The translations under genes and the position numbers were made by a program. DNA of 64,000 nucleotides from Sarcomyxa edulis (Eukaryota; Basidiomycota; Agaricomycetes; Agaricales; Mycenaceae), in the NCBI GenBank assembly GCA_009761415.1, contig QUOL01000002.1, positions 2,819,587-2,883,586 on the forward strand, given 5' to 3'. Shown piece by piece: positions 1-12,128 of the stretch (its first letter is position 1; the number at the start of each line of letters is the position of its first letter). Under the pieces are notes generated by a model. The model was not told where the DNA came from. It saw only the letters and a program-made list of their open reading frames with translations, and did not search any database.

Positions 1-3000
1 GTTTCCGACGTTCGACCTGGCCTCATGTCGGGAAACAAGGATCTAATATCAAGTTCCTCAACGGAAGAATGCTATGTGACCTTGCCAGTGACGGAGCAAA
101 GGTGCGAGTTTTGCCTTATACCCTCCATAATCAAGTTGCTCATTCCACCCACAGAGTATGATCTCCTCAACGACGTGGTCCCTCACCGAAATGTGCAAGA
201 CTCACCTGAAGAGTGAGAGGCAAGATATCGATCCAGACGACACAGCAAGCTATCTAGACGGAAGCTTGAGCTCACCAGATAGACTTATGACGTTTGTACG
301 CCACTGCGAGCTAGACGCACATTATCAAATGGCTATCGCGGCAAAGGTGCAGATTCTGCCGTTGACGAAACAACTAACGAATTTGGCGGGGAATTCATGG
401 TGAGTGCTCGAGGTCGCTTTTTGTTTGATTTTTCTTTGACAATAAAGTATTTAGGAACAAGACACTGAACGGTGGTCGCGCGGAGCGCAACGAGTACATC
501 TTGCTGCACGAGTTCCATCGTCTCAAGTATATCTGTCCAGACAAGACATGGGGGAAGAAAGCCGCTGCAGCAGTCAAACTGGAAGCCCAAGGCGATGACG
601 CCGACGGCAAACCGACGAAAGGGAAACGAGACAAGTATAAAGGTGGACTTGTCTTCGAACCGAAAAGAGGCCTCTGGGACAAATACATCCTTGTCATGGA
701 CTTCAACTCGCTGTATCCAAGTATCATCCAGGAGTACAATATCGACTTCACCACCGTCGACCGGGTGGAAGACGATGAGGTTGGACCTACCTCTCTCAGG
801 TCTCGTTATGGGCTGACCAGATTTTTTCTCATAGGATGGAGAAGAGAAAATTCCAGAGCCCCCATCAACCGATGTGCCACAAGGAGTTCTGCCTCGACTC
901 ATTGCGACGCTTGTAAACCGTCGTCGGCAGGTCAAGTCGTTGATGAAAGACAAAAGTGCATCTCACGCTCAGCTACTTCAGGTGAAGCTCGCATGTGTCT
1001 AACTTTGCATTGGGACTCACGTTGGTGTTTTCTATTAGTACGACATCAAGCAACAGGCGCTCAAGCTGACTGCGAACAGTATGTACGGCTGTCTTGGATT
1101 TGAATATTCGCGGTTCTTCGCCCGGCCGTTAGCTGCTCTCACAACCTTCAAGGGTCGAGAAATCCTGACGCACACCAGAGAGCTCGCGGAGAGCCTTCAA
1201 CTTGATGTGCGTTTCTGAGCCACGCACAATGTATTGTCTCATGCTCAATGATATTGCAACAGGTCGTTTATGGAGACACAGACTCCGTTTTCGTCAACTC
1301 CAATGTTACGGAACTATCTGAGGCCCTAAAGATCTCGGCCGAGTTCAAGAAGGCTGTCAATGACCGTTACAAACTGCTCGAAATCGACTTAGATGGCGTA
1401 TTCCAGAGACTCTTGCTCCTACAGAAGAAGAAATACGCTGCCATCAAGGTCGAAGACGGCACTAGGACTTCAACTGAAATCAAGGGCTTGGACATGAAGC
1501 GCAGAGAATACTGTGCTCTATCAAAGACCGTCTCGCAGTAAGTCTCTTCTTCTCTATGCGGGATGCCGCTTCTGATATTTTGACTATCAAGGTATGTCCT
1601 CGAGCAGATATTATCTGGAGCAACAACGGATACCGTCGTGGAGAATATTCATGAATACCTGACGACGATTGGGGAGAACGTCCGGGGAGGTAAAGTCAAA
1701 TTGGATGACTTCATCATTTTCAAGGTTCGCTCGGCATTCTTTTATAACAATCACTCAGAGAGCAACCTAGCTGATAACCGCTTTGACAGCGTCTGGGCAA
1801 GAATCCGGAAGATTATCCAGATGCAAAGAGCCAACCGCACGTGCAGGTAGCTCTGAGGATGAAGTCGAGAGGTGGAGATGCCCGATCCGGAGATGTCATT
1901 CCCTATGTGTTCTGCCTCGCTGAAGGTGAAGAAACTGCCAAGTCTGCCCAGGCTGACAGGGCCAAACATCCCGACGAGGTTCGTAGGGCCGCTGGCGAGC
2001 TCAAGATTGGTATGTACCTTTTTCTTCTCCGGCTCTGCGCGTTTCTCAATGTAGTCCGGCAGACTACGTTCACTATCTATCTCAACAAGTCCTTCCACCC
2101 ATTGAACGGTTATGTGAACCTATCGAGGGCACAGATCGTGCACGACTGGCTGAATGCTTGGGTATGGCTTTCAACATCCCCAACAATCAATAAAACTTCT
2201 AACTCGACCATGATACAGGACTAGACCCAGGACGATACCGAAACTCATCTTCTGCCGAAGTGACAGAACTCTCTTTCTCTACACTCGATTCACAGGTCTC
2301 GGATGCGGAACGGTTCAAAGACTCATTCCCTTTCCTCGTTCGCTGCCGTCATTGCAAGAATCAGTTCCCGTTCACTCCTATAAATGATAGAGATGTACGT
2401 CTCCATTGCTTGAGTAGTCGATCTCCAATCAAACTAACGTCTGGCCAGTCTTCAATCCTGCTGTCCACTGGACCGATGTGTCCGTCCGAGTCGTGCCATA
2501 GTACCTTGGCCATGGGTAGCGTCCAGGCGCAACTCGAGGTTCAGATCAGGGATTATATCAGTAAATATTACGAAGGTTGGACCGCTTGTGATGATCCGAC
2601 GTGTGGCCATCGGACAAGGATGATGGGGGTGTATGGTAAACGGTGCCTGCGGCCAAGTTGTCGAGGCCATGTTACGTTCGAGGTCAGTCACTTTCCTTGG
2701 CTCCCTTCGATTGTCTGTTGATCGACGGTTGGCCACAGTATTCGGATGCACAATTGTATAATCAGCTGCGGTATTTCTCGTTCCTCTTTGACTCCGAGAA
2801 AGCCCTCAAGGCGTCGATCGGGACAAAACAATACGGTCTGTCGATCTGTCCCATCTATGGTCTTGTGCCTGAGCTTATGCATACAACAATTGACAGAAAC
2901 TGTCAGCGCCTTGGTGGTGCAACAAGCCAAATTCCTCCAAGTCATGTCGGACAGCGTTGAAAAATACCTGGATCAATGTGGACGTAGATGGGTGGAACTC

Positions 3001-3030
3001 GGTCAACTCTTTTCCTTTATGAAACTTTAG
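1..3030 (+). CDS. POL1: DNA polymerase alpha catalytic subunit, C-terminal part (5' end outside window)
   Basis: Family-B replicative polymerase that extends the RNA primers of primase; nuclear. Thirteen exons can be joined in frame by GT-AG introns of about 50-65 nt (exons near 3-101, 155-399, 455-779, 835-981, 1039-1206, 1263-1537, 1592-1724, 1790-2009, 2063-2161, 2219-2394, 2449-2682, 2739-2835, 2897-3030). Polymerase motif A reads [14 protein letters not shown], the next motif is NSMYGCLGF, and motif C with two catalytic aspartates is [10 protein letters not shown]. The C-terminus keeps two cysteine pairs sets, CRHC with CPSESC and CDDPTC with CLRPSC, which in this family bind zinc and an Fe-S/zinc module and dock the B subunit. 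The protein ends in FSFMKL at TAG 3028-3030. The exonuclease-like N-terminal half is missing only because the window starts inside the gene. No damage seen. Identity is secure from the motif order and the two C-terminal metal sites. Confidence 0.95.
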
Positions 3031-3385
3031 AACTCTGCCTCATCGATGTACTTGTAAACGCTCCTCATTCCTGTCTGTATCGCCATACGCTGTCTATTTC
3101 AAATTATTTTACTCCCGCTTTCCGTTTTATTTAGGTTTTTTTTTTGAAATTCCCGATTATTGTTCTGATGTATGGCCATTGCCTCGAGATGGAACAAAAA
3201 ATACAAAAACCTCCATATCTGTGCTCGGGGCCTTTACCATTGTTCCTTCGGAGGAGATGATTGAAAGGGAGTTCCTAAAACAGTACAAGGACCCTCGATC
3301 CGAGCACCTACAAATATTTCACACGCGTTCGGTTTACGTCGATTCCATTTCCCCCATCTCTTCTCCTCGAACCACCATCATCAAA

Positions 3386-5345
3386 ATGGCTCCTTCAACA
3401 CGAACATCGCCATCTCCTCGACATTCTCCGTCGCCACGAAAGTCTCCCCCGAGAAAGTCTCCTTCCAGGGAATCACCGTCACCAGCACCGCGAAAGTCTC
3501 CTTCGCCGCGTGAGTCTTCTCCGCCACGAAAGTCCCCACGATTAGAATCTTCGTCCCCACAAGAGTCCTCGTCAGAAAGAGAGTCTCTATCGTCGCGAAA
3601 GGTCTCTGTTAATGATGGACTACCTCCGATATTGCGTCTTCCTACCGAAACTCTCGACGGAATCGCCTCTTACATCGACCTACACTCCGATCTGGTATCT
3701 CTAGCTCTCGCATGCAAGAGCATGGCTGCCCTAGTCATCCCTCGTCATACTGAGTATCGTATAATCAGGGTTCAGCACCCGATGCCTGCAATGTGGGCTC
3801 ACCTTGCACGACGGGCGGATCTCGCACGTAATATCAGAGAGGTGTCCATATTCGAAAAGCGCAGCTACACCACTTCCAATCGCTTCCCTCACACTCTAAT
3901 CGACAGGGGTCTTGATCCAGCGTCCATAGGAGCGTCTGCAGAAATCGAAGAGGATAGACGAGTGCGGAATATGTGCAAGGCTTTGAGCCACATGCGACAT
4001 CTGAGAGTATTCACCTGGTCGGCCAATACGTTCCCTCCATCTCCTCCTACCATCAAGAAGAAGCACGAGGATGACATATTTGCTGCCCTCAGCGCTCTTC
4101 CTTCTCTTGTTCATCTAGGTGTTTTGGGCGCTTTTGGGAAGCATGCTCCACCTTCGACAGCAGACCCGGATAGTAGGTTATATCCAGTATGTCGCACTCT
4201 CTTTCGGGATATTTTGTTTTGCTGAAATGCGTGATTAGTTGTGGACGATATCGAAACTTCAATCATTATCTCTCGCCGGGGATGCCTGGGTTAAACCGGC
4301 CAATGCACCGCAAATGCTTGCCATGTTGAAACGTTCTCCTGATATTCAGGTTAGTATCTCCGTTCAAGCATCACTAGCGGGCTCTTACCTACATATCTCG
4401 TTGCAGAGCTTGAATATCCCTATGGAAGTTCGAGGATTAGAAGACTGCCAATTCCCGGACCTGAAACGACTCACGCTACTCATGAACTCGGGAGCCCGTC
4501 GAGGCATAGATGCCTCTCGTGCCGCTTTCATCGAAGCTCACCCCACCGTCGAGGATCTATGCTGGTATCCTCTCCATTCCCTCCAAATGAAGCCCGACGC
4601 CCTTCCTGCCATCAAACGTCTGCGTACGAACTCTCATCTTCTTGCTGCTCTAGACGAAGCGGACGGTGAACCTCGTGCCATCGAATGCCTCGATATCGCA
4701 GCCATGGACCCGTCGGCCTTAGCCGAGTTGAAATGTCTGGATGGGAACAAGTTGCAGAAATTGAAGATCTATAGTTATGGAGACCTTGAATCCGTTAGCG
4801 GTCTTGCCAAGAAGTTTCCTTCCATCAATTGGCTAAGCGTACCGGCTCATCGTACCCCTACGCCGCCGAGCGAGAGGGATGCTGTACGAGCTCCTCTGGC
4901 ATATGAGGGTGTAAGTCCTCGCTCCAATCCCTTCTCCTCCTCGGCTACTTGATTGACGTTGTGTGTGTCCACAGGAAGACTGGGTTGAGATGCTTTCGCA
5001 CTTCCCCGAGCTGGAGATATTCCGTGGGGATGCGATGTGGATCGCCGTACAGTTGGACAAGGACAAGATGCACAAAGTCATCATGGAGCTCGTCCAGAAA
5101 TGCCCGAAATTGCGCCAGTTGGACCATTGCGATTATGACGACGGGAGGAGTGACTGGAAGATAATCGAAATCATTCGTGAGGGGGAAGAGGGGGAGAAGG
5201 TGCGATATGAGATTCGCAAGCCATTGTTGAGGTGGGTGTTATTGTTTGTCTTATTTGAAATGCTCATTGTTCCTGATGATCATGATCGCCATGCAGGCCA
5301 ACGTTCGATCATATTGGGCCCGCTTTTGTATCATCATTCGACTAA
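3386..5345 (+). CDS. F-box-like protein with SP-repeat N-terminus
   Basis: Predicted 573-residue protein from five exons (3386-4186, 4239-4349, 4407-4910, 4975-5231, 5297-5345); the lengths sum to a multiple of three and all junctions are GT-AG. The start is the ATG in tcaaaATGGC at 3386. Residues 1 to about 70 are a low-complexity run of SPR/SPRK/SPRES repeats, likely disordered and phosphorylatable. An F-box-like segment follows, with LRLPTETLDGIASYIDLHSD and then LVSLALACKSMAALVIP, the usual helix pattern for binding Skp1. The rest has scattered leucine-rich stretches such as LQSLSLAGDAW, as in fungal F-box/LRR proteins, which suggests a substrate-recognition part of an SCF ubiquitin ligase. 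The 57-nt intron at 4350-4406 is a multiple of three and free of stops, so retention would also give a protein. The function is inferred from fold pattern only; the substrate is unknown. Confidence 0.7.
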
Positions 5346-7319
5346 CTTGTGTTCTTTTTCGATTTAACTTGTCTTTCCACTGACTTGTGTACTTGTAAAT
5401 GTAGGGCGAGCTCCCTGACGTAGTTTATACCATAGATCATAATGTATCGGATTGAAAATCTAACTAATGACATGAATGAATGACTACAACAGAACAGAAA
5501 GGATCATGAACACGACATGGCAAGAGGGGAACATTCCTAGAGTTCCGCTATACACGAAGCAGACAACACCTATAAGACAAGAAAGTATTAGCCACGAACT
5601 TGTAATATTGACGGACGAAAGACAGAAATGAAGGTGATTCTGGAGGCTCAGATACCGTTGTAGAAAGGTGAAACTCATGACGAGATTGCTTTTAGCATAA
5701 CGTTCGTACAGTGTGAATGTGTTGTCATCACAGCCGATTGCGAAAGGAAAGAAAAAAAGACGAAAAGAAGTGAACACGAACCATTTCAGTGATTCCTCCG
5801 AAGCCCTATCCAAGGCATACAGCGTGCCGACGATGATATGATGCAGATCAATCATCGTATTGCGTATACATATACAACGGCGTACAACATTGACATTCTA
5901 TCTGTGAGACGAACGAGTTCAGGTCAGTCAAAAAGATCTTCGCTGAAAGCACGAGCACGTAGAAGAATGGACAACTGCGGTTCAGGTATGCAAGTTTGTC
6001 TTCATGACACTGATGCTTATAGCACCAGTGTTCATTGCGATTCTGATAATTATCATCACAACCGCGAAGAAAACTTTCGAAAGCGGTAAAATAAAGAGGT
6101 ACTCACGATATAAAACCGAGTCTCAGTCAGGTGTCGGTCATCCTGTAATCGACCTCTCGTTGGGGAACATCAAACCGGAGATTTGAGAGCACTGTCGAGG
6201 TCGATGTCGCGGTGCAAGTGGTGAACTGGATGGAAAAAAGTTTGTTGTGTCCCGCGGCAAATTTATACTTTTCAAAATCTCCGACTAGACTCCGACGTCG
6301 ATTTGACCTCCGCTCCCCCGAGAATCCTCGGCATCGACTCCAATCTCAGTATACCTCCGATGCCAGCAATGCAACAATTATTACCAGTGACCAGACTGTT
6401 AAACGCCTTACAGAAGCCTTGGTCTTGACTCTGAAGTATACGACCCCAGCAATCCTTTGACTGCTGCAAAAAGGTGCGGCGAAAAAAAGTCGTCAAAAAA
6501 TTCTCTCAGGGCTCACCGATGGATATCCATCAATACCAGCTGGCTCGAGGGATCAGTTGCAGTAGTGGGGCTTCCTCGTTCCTTGTATTCTTGAGAGCCG
6601 ACGCAGTTTTACGGACCCGCCCTGAGACAGCTCGAACTCAGCGAGTCGTCCGAGAGAGCATGCCTTCCCCAGGACAGGCTTGAAGGTGCAGTCTAACGGA
6701 GCAATATGTGAGCGTATGTTGCATATTTTTTTACCTGAGACTCACCCACCAGCCTGCGGGGTAAAAGTTTCAGTTGTTTGACCCGGATTGATATCTCGTC
6801 CTTCATTCAAAGCAAGCACCGTTGAGTCCTGACCCCGTTTGCGTAAGTAAGTTGGACCTGAAGCCCGAATGTAAGCCACGTCCCTTTGCACTATGTGTCT
6901 ACACTCATACCTATCATAAGAATCGCGGGACGAAAACGCGCTCCCGCCGCCTCGGTTGGTTCTGTCCATCAAGACCAGCCGTCGATGCGTTTTACTCTTC
7001 CTAAATAACTCTAATCCGAGAGAACATCCCCGTCACGTCTGTTGGACATCACCTGCAGTGCAACCAACCGCTCCACGCTCCTTGCTATGGATTAGGTCTC
7101 GTCTCCGTCGTAGATCGAGGTCACAGACAACAGTCAACATTCAATTGCCGCAACCCGGAATGTTGATCTCCAAGATCCTTCTGTCACTCCACCAGTCACT
7201 GATGCTACGAGGAACGGTCAACTCAGCGTTCGGAACTGTAATCTCGGTGGAATCCAAAATCAATAGACAACGCCGCCGCGATGATCCTTCTTTTTCGATT
7301 CGGATCCTAGTTGCAAATC
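5346..7319. other. Gene-poor stretch, no supported gene
   Basis: Only short open frames on both strands. On the minus strand near 5760-5855 a piece reads IIVGTLYALDRASEESLK and can be spliced to a short exon at about 5663-5695, giving a tiny product; the phrase IVGTLYALD is reminiscent of an LSm-type Sm1 motif but no upstream exon joins in frame, so I do not call it. On the plus strand 6004-6186 encodes a short frame starting with a hydrophobic segment, also unsupported. 6700-7320 probably contains the distal, decayed part of the downstream block of the gene at 7625-8572. Confidence 0.4.
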
Positions 7320-7480
7320 TCAAAATTTTAGTGGTCCTTTCGAATCACCTCTACTGTGTATGCTTCACTGCTGCAGAAGGTGATTCATCCCTTCAGCAAC
7401 CTTCACGAGTGATTAATAAATATTTTTCGGTATCAGGAGTCTTCGTGTGATATGGTAAAGGTAAGTCATAAGTCGATTCG
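7320..7480 (-). repeat. Conserved 3'-flank block, copy 1
   Basis: Read on the minus strand, this block lies about 145-305 nt past the stop codon of the gene at 7625-8572. It contains the phrase TTTATTAATCACTCGTGAAG, then a GAATCACCTT stretch and a GAGGTGATTCGAAAGGA stretch. Nearly the same text occurs at about 22545-22690 and 26690-26835 downstream of the two paralogues. By eye the match looks about as strong as in the coding regions. It may be 3' UTR, part of a convergent transcript, or simply the end of the duplicated segment. Confidence 0.7.
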
Positions 7481-7624
7481 CTCGATGAGTATCCAAGTGC
7501 GTCATATACATGGTGATGCGCGAAGGTGAGGAAGAAATGTTCGAATATCCTACAAGAGAAAAGAAAAAGAAGAGACCAATCGTAGCCCCCGAAATCGGCC
7601 AGGAATAAGTATGTTCGCCGTCGT

Positions 7625-8572
7625 TTAAAGCGCGAAAGGACGTTTCCTGGAACGTTGCGCCTCGTTCAAGGTGAGGCTCTTTGAACAAGACCTCCCTCTT
7701 TTCTCGTTCGCATCGTGGACCTCAACCTGGGCATCCAATTTCGCAGAAAACGACTCTTCGAGTGCGTTTCCTGCTGCTGGCCTCGCGGTATGAAGCATAC
7801 TCGATAAGTTGTTTTGTGAACTTGGGTTCCTTGGTACGTGTACCGCAGTAGGCATGGAATATACCAGTCTAGCAGCCTCGACCGAAGACACGGCCGCCTC
7901 GTAGACCCAGGTCCCCTCGTCTGTCATGGAATCGTCTGTCCACTTCCTTCGCCCGATACACCTCTTCTTCAGAATCACGTCCCTTTCTGGACTATACATG
8001 TCCTTTCGCTCAACTGCCACTCCGTTGTCGCGTCCGAATCTTTCGACATCGTCCACAAATGTTTGTCCAGTTTCGCCTTTGACTGTGGCCTCAGCTTCGG
8101 AATGTTCGCAATCATCCACCTGCGCCTCCGATGCGTGCGTCCTAGACTTGAAGTCTTGCTCCAAAGGCCTGTATCGCTCCTTCGATTTCTCCACGACATC
8201 CTGGACCATCTCCGCCCACTCCTCGAGTCCGTAGAGCTTGTGTACCATCAGACTGAACGTGAAAGGATACCTTTTCTCCATTGGGAATTCGGAGAGAGAC
8301 GTGTTATCTGAATCAGAGGCTGTACCATCGATAGACGACGACGAAGTGAGTGCCACTGTCTCGCCCGATCCAAACTGCGATGATTTTAGCTCGTATATGT
8401 GGGCCCTGGTCGCAACGAGAGGGGCAAGGCTCTTGATTACAGGATCAAGATCCGACGGATCTGCGGTGGCGGGAACATCGTCAACAGTGGGGGTACCGCA
8501 GGCTATGGTTGATCGATAAGAAGACAGACGTTCGAACAGTCTGGCGAAGTCGGATCTAGAACTGGTAGTCAT
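7625..8572 (-). CDS. Unknown protein, three-copy family, copy 1
   Basis: Single-exon frame of 315 residues starting MTTSSRSDFARLFERLSSYR at ATG 8570-8572. I do not recognise the family. Two paralogues lie on the opposite strand at 21443-22393 and 25597-26526. Four conserved stretches stand out: the N-terminal DFARLFERLSSYRS, a central KRYPFTFSLMVHKLYGLEEW followed by AEMVQDVVEKSKERYRPL, the basic ILKKRCIGRRKWTD followed by EGTWVYEAAVSSVEAAR, and a C-terminal RSRKRPFAL end. Between them are acidic, Ser/Asp-rich linkers that vary in length. The acidic linkers and basic C-terminus suggest a soluble, possibly nuclear protein; no signal peptide or membrane segment is visible. The 5' leader, rich in CCACCA, also resembles the leaders of the other copies, so the promoter region was duplicated too. 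Reality of the gene is well supported by conservation in three copies; function is unknown. Confidence 0.8.
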   Translation of the reverse strand: MTTSSRSDFARLFERLSSYRSTIACGTPTVDDVPATADPSDLDPVIKSLAPLVATRAHIYELKSSQFGSGETVALTSSSSIDGTASDSDNTSLSEFPMEKRYPFTFSLMVHKLYGLEEWAEMVQDVVEKSKERYRPLEQDFKSRTHASEAQVDDCEHSEAEATVKGETGQTFVDDVERFGRDNGVAVERKDMYSPERDVILKKRCIGRRKWTDDSMTDEGTWVYEAAVSSVEAARLVYSMPTAVHVPRNPSSQNNLSSMLHTARPAAGNALEESFSAKLDAQVEVHDANEKRGRSCSKSLTLNEAQRSRKRPFAL

Positions 8573-9613
8573 GATATAGCGCTGGTTGAAGTTGAAGGTG
8601 AAAGATGATCAAGTTTGAATGTTGTGTGGTGGTGGTGGTAAGTGGAAGAGTTGAGTTTGTGTGGCTCGGAAGTTGACGTTCAACTGGACGCTTGGACGCC
8701 AATTTGTAATTCCACCTGGCCGCTCCCGTGACTCTAAATTTCGTTCCTCGTGGTCCTTCGCTTATTTACGAATATGGATCCGCCAGGTCGGGGGGGGGGG
8801 GGGGCTCGCTGCGCAATCCTAGCCCTGGCCGCATTGATGAACGAAATCACTTTTTGGTTCAATTCGTAGCTCTTCGTGGCTGCGCTGAGCGTCACGTGAC
8901 TCCGTCGGTTTCAAGACCGAATGCCGTCGAAAGTTATTCAAAACTTGTTTGTTTTCCTAAATCTTTGGCCAGAACATCGAGGTAACCTATTGGTATACAT
9001 ATATGTGGGGACTTTTGATGGCGTTCAGTTGGGACCGAGATAGAGGGGAATTACATGTTTTTAGGGTCATGCCACATCTGCGCAGAATTTGTTCTTGTTG
9101 ACAGCCTGAGTTTGCCCTTTAGTGACATTGCTCGCTTCGCTCGCAATTATCTTCAGGATGAACTAGGCTGCTCACAATACCATCTAACCTGGGCAATGTC
9201 CGTTCTGCATCAAAACTTATTTTCCTGATTTTTGGTTTATCGACAACTTACAGTGCAGTTACCTTGCGATGAAGTAAGCTGAAATTGTGGCTAAGCTAAT
9301 CGAAATTTCACTGTATGATTCGCTAGACCACATATGCTCCCAAAAGAGGATCTATCTAAGCATCTTCAAGTTCTTCTTGGATGTCGGAAATTCGTCCCGG
9401 GAGCAACTGTTCCAAATGAAGCAAAACATGATCATCAGCGATCCGAGTTCCGAACTCGGCAAATTTTAGTCCATCCTGAACTTCTACGGTGTAGACCTTT
9501 TGCAGTTGCCCTCTGACCTGGCAAATGCAAGAACACTTGCATGATGGAGGATGCCACAGGTGCATAAATTCATTCTTTCTCCAGTCTTTCCCATTCCCGG
9601 ACCTGACTTCTAG
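8573..9613. other. Intergenic region with a 15-G homopolymer
   Basis: Contains the leader and probable promoter of the minus-strand gene that ends at 8572, then about 900 nt with only short frames. A plus-strand frame at 9334-9516 (ending near HPELLRCRPFAVAL) may be a decayed N-terminal piece of the FunK1-like kinase that follows, but it hits a stop and does not join cleanly. Confidence 0.4.
8790..8804 (+). repeat. Poly-G run, 15 nt
   Basis: Uninterrupted run of 15 guanines followed by CTCGC, seen directly in the sequence. It lies about 220 nt upstream of the start codon of the gene at 7625-8572 (C-run on that strand). Such runs are unstable and can form G-quadruplexes; an assembly or sequencing artefact in the exact length is possible. 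Confidence 0.9.
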
Positions 9614-10581
9614 ACAAACTGCCATCTAGTCGAACCGGAAACTTGTGAGCTCAACTCGGAATGCTGCGACTCACTGGACTATCACGACCTCACTCCGAGC
9701 TGTCCGTGTTATCCGTTTTCTCCTGACTCACCGATAATATCCGTCACCTCAAAATTCCTCGAACACGATGATTCTCCGTACATTCCATACTTTGACCTAA
9801 GACTTCATCGGGATAGTTCCTCGCAGCGAGATCATATGTTTGGCAATATTTTCATCTCTACTATCCCAAGAGACGTTGAAACCGGTGCCCTCGTATCTCC
9901 ACGAACGATACTTGAGAGAGTTACGATGAGATCCGACGAGGCCACTCAAACAACGGCGGCTCCTACGATCAATCATACGACGCTAGTACGTCGTCTTTCA
10001 CTCTCAAGACTGTTCTGAACGCGTATTAATTCATCATATAGGGTACAGCTCGATACTCGGCTACCGAAATTCTTCAGGCTGTGATGGACAATCATCCCAC
10101 TGAACGAATCCTACGCACCTCGAGTCACGATCTGGAGTCCTTTCTGTGGTCTATCTTATGGACCATATATCAGAAGGCTTACGACGATCAAGTGCAGACA
10201 CATGGTGGACGGCGATTATTGGACTCCAACGAGAAGACCCTACGTGACGCCATTCCCCTTCACCTTGAATACAAAGAGCTTTGTAGAGCTGATACCGTTC
10301 GAGGCATCTTGAGTAGTCGGAGATTGTGGATGAGGAAGGTGGATTACAATATCGTGCGGATTTTTGAATGCGTTCCGACTCCACTCGAAGAGGTATTATA
10401 CGGTATATGTGTCGCTTTGAGGTGTAAACAAGGTCTTCCACCGCTGCGTATAGGTCTAGCCAAGCTTGCTCGTCGCTCGATAGCGATGAGAGACCCTTCT
10501 CCCATTCTACTCGATTACACTCATTCAGGGTTCTTGGCATATCTACAAGGGTTTGAGGATAGACAACATGTAGAAGCTTAG
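9614..10581 (+). pseudogene. FunK1-type (fungal-specific) protein kinase, C-terminal remnant
   Basis: Two exons join in frame: about 9614-9985 and 10042-10581 (56-nt intron, GTACGT donor, ATATAG acceptor). The second exon begins GTARYSATEILQAVMDNHP and continues RTSSHDLESFLWSILW, the arrangement of the activation-segment GT(A/R) motif and the HDLESF(F/L) helix of the FunK1 family, a kinase group expanded in mushrooms. The C-terminal lobe runs to TAG at 10579-10581. The upstream half shows no glycine-rich loop, no VAIK lysine and no HRD loop; frames further upstream (9334-9613) carry stops. It is therefore probably a truncated or decayed gene rather than an active kinase. A gene with more N-terminal exons that I failed to join is the alternative. 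Confidence 0.55.
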
Positions 10582-10736
10582 GTAGAGTTGTCAGTGATGA
10601 AAGCGATTGTTTGAACCTTATGACCGTGCAGACTAGATATTATCATTCAGCCCAAAGGCCGAACTAGAACAAGAGAGAGGAAGAATAGATCGGTGTAACT
10701 GCATGGCCGTAGCTATAAATCGCCGAAGTTTTGGGA

Positions 10737-12128
10737 TCAAGGATATACAGGAGAGCGGGGAAGAATTGGCATAATAGACACTATGTCTGAAGACACTTTT
10801 GCGGACACTCCCATAGAGGCAAGTCCATAAGAACGAACACTTGCTTGCACCTCAGCCAAGCGCTGATCCTGGCAGATGACAGAAAGTTTCTCCAGTTTGG
10901 GAAATATTCCCGATCGCACTACAGAAAGAATCTCGCGGACACCACCAAGACGACTATTCGAGAGCTCAATGATGCATAGATGATTCAAGGTCGTTTGTGA
11001 ATGCGGCGGTTTGGAAAGGGGAGAAGGCTCGTACGTGCCAGAGTTTACGAGAACCTTGAGATCAGTAAGATGAGGGAATGCGTCGAATATTCGAATGAAA
11101 TCAACGGGGGATTCTGAACCGCATGTGAAACGCGTTAGTGACGACGAGAATGCCGGCGAAACATGCGCGAGCGCAGAATAGAATCTATCGGGAGACTTCA
11201 GATGCAGAAGATTGTAGGCGCCCAAAAAGCGGACATTAGGAAGTTGGAAACGAGAGAGGGAATCGGGAAAATTGTCAAGATGGAGAGTGTGGAGGGATGG
11301 GAGCAAGTACGACTGATCTCCATCATAAGACGGCCACTCCGCTATCTCTTGGTGATGACGAAGTAAGGACACTGCATCTGCATCCATAGACTGGACTCCT
11401 TTCGGGATTCGACCGGGACGCAAGCAGTTTGTGGCGGGCTCATAAGTGGGTGGCTCATCCCCATCAAAAGTCTGAGTTGTGGGGTCGAATAGCTCGATGG
11501 TAGTGATGCGGCAAGCCTGGAGATGCGTAAAGTACCTGATGAATTGCTCGAAACGATCTGAGCGCATCCAGATACCGGACATTTCGATACGGCGAAGTGA
11601 CGGTGCCCAGATTGTAGCCATAATTTTCCAGAGCTTGACAGATGGAACAAGGGGGCCAAGCAGACGGGCACGTCTCGTGTTCCTTCGTAGAATGTGGGTG
11701 ATGTAATAGCCGTGGAACGTAAGAACCGTCACGTTGGGGCAGGCAGGAATGAGCCCCCAAAGGATGTCACTTCCTTCCCAATCCTCTCCAGCATATTCAT
11801 TGTTGTCTTGACCTAGACCGAGATCCAAGCGTCGACACCACATCCCAGGTAGTTTACCATTATGATTGGTTCGAAGGGATTCTACCACACGGGGAATGTA
11901 GTGGTACCGACGAAACGTGATGATTTCGTACAAGTATTCCATCGTCAAGTCGTGAAATGCCTTTGAAACGAGGCACAGCGAGCATTTTACGCCTAGGGAA
12001 GCAGTTATAGCAGCCTGGATAGATTCTCGATCTTCGTGAGCAATAGCTTCGTACGAAGTGTCGAGTGCTCCAGGAACATATGTTGCATCACGAATGATGA
12101 GGCGATAGAGCTCGGGAGGAAAATGCAT
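10737..12128 (-). CDS. F-box-like protein, tandem paralogue A
   Basis: Single-exon 463-residue protein starting at ATG 12126-12128 with MHFPPELYRLIIRDATYVPG. The N-terminal PPELYRLIIRDA followed after a linker by CSLCLVSKAFHDLTMEYLYE is the divergent F-box pattern of agaricomycete F-box-like proteins. The remainder has leucine-rich stretches such as LPSLHTLHLDNFPDSLSRF and LTRFTCGSESPVDFIRIFDA, suggesting a solenoid that recognises substrates for an SCF ubiquitin ligase. The neighbour at 12484-13875 has exactly the same length and about the same order of motifs, so the two arose by tandem duplication. No frame breaks. Function beyond the fold is not known; substrate unknown. Confidence 0.75.
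   Translation of the reverse strand: MHFPPELYRLIIRDATYVPGALDTSYEAIAHEDRESIQAAITASLGVKCSLCLVSKAFHDLTMEYLYEIITFRRYHYIPRVVESLRTNHNGKLPGMWCRRLDLGLGQDNNEYAGEDWEGSDILWGLIPACPNVTVLTFHGYYITHILRRNTRRARLLGPLVPSVKLWKIMATIWAPSLRRIEMSGIWMRSDRFEQFIRYFTHLQACRITTIELFDPTTQTFDGDEPPTYEPATNCLRPGRIPKGVQSMDADAVSLLRHHQEIAEWPSYDGDQSYLLPSLHTLHLDNFPDSLSRFQLPNVRFLGAYNLLHLKSPDRFYSALAHVSPAFSSSLTRFTCGSESPVDFIRIFDAFPHLTDLKVLVNSGTYEPSPLSKPPHSQTTLNHLCIIELSNSRLGGVREILSVVRSGIFPKLEKLSVICQDQRLAEVQASVRSYGLASMGVSAKVSSDIVSIMPILPRSPVYP

Noticed and set aside
333..953. 206-codon open frame on the minus strand inside POL1
   Set aside because: It lies antisense to exons carrying polymerase motif A; a shadow of the real coding strand.
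5484..5855. Minus-strand 123-codon frame with hydrophobic end and the phrase IVGTLYALD
   Set aside because: The hydrophobic part reads through likely introns and no upstream exon joins in frame; the LSm resemblance is only a few residues.
7838..8311. 157-codon plus-strand frame antisense to family copy 1
   Set aside because: Similar antisense frames exist in the paralogues, but they mirror the conserved coding blocks and have no start context or splice support.
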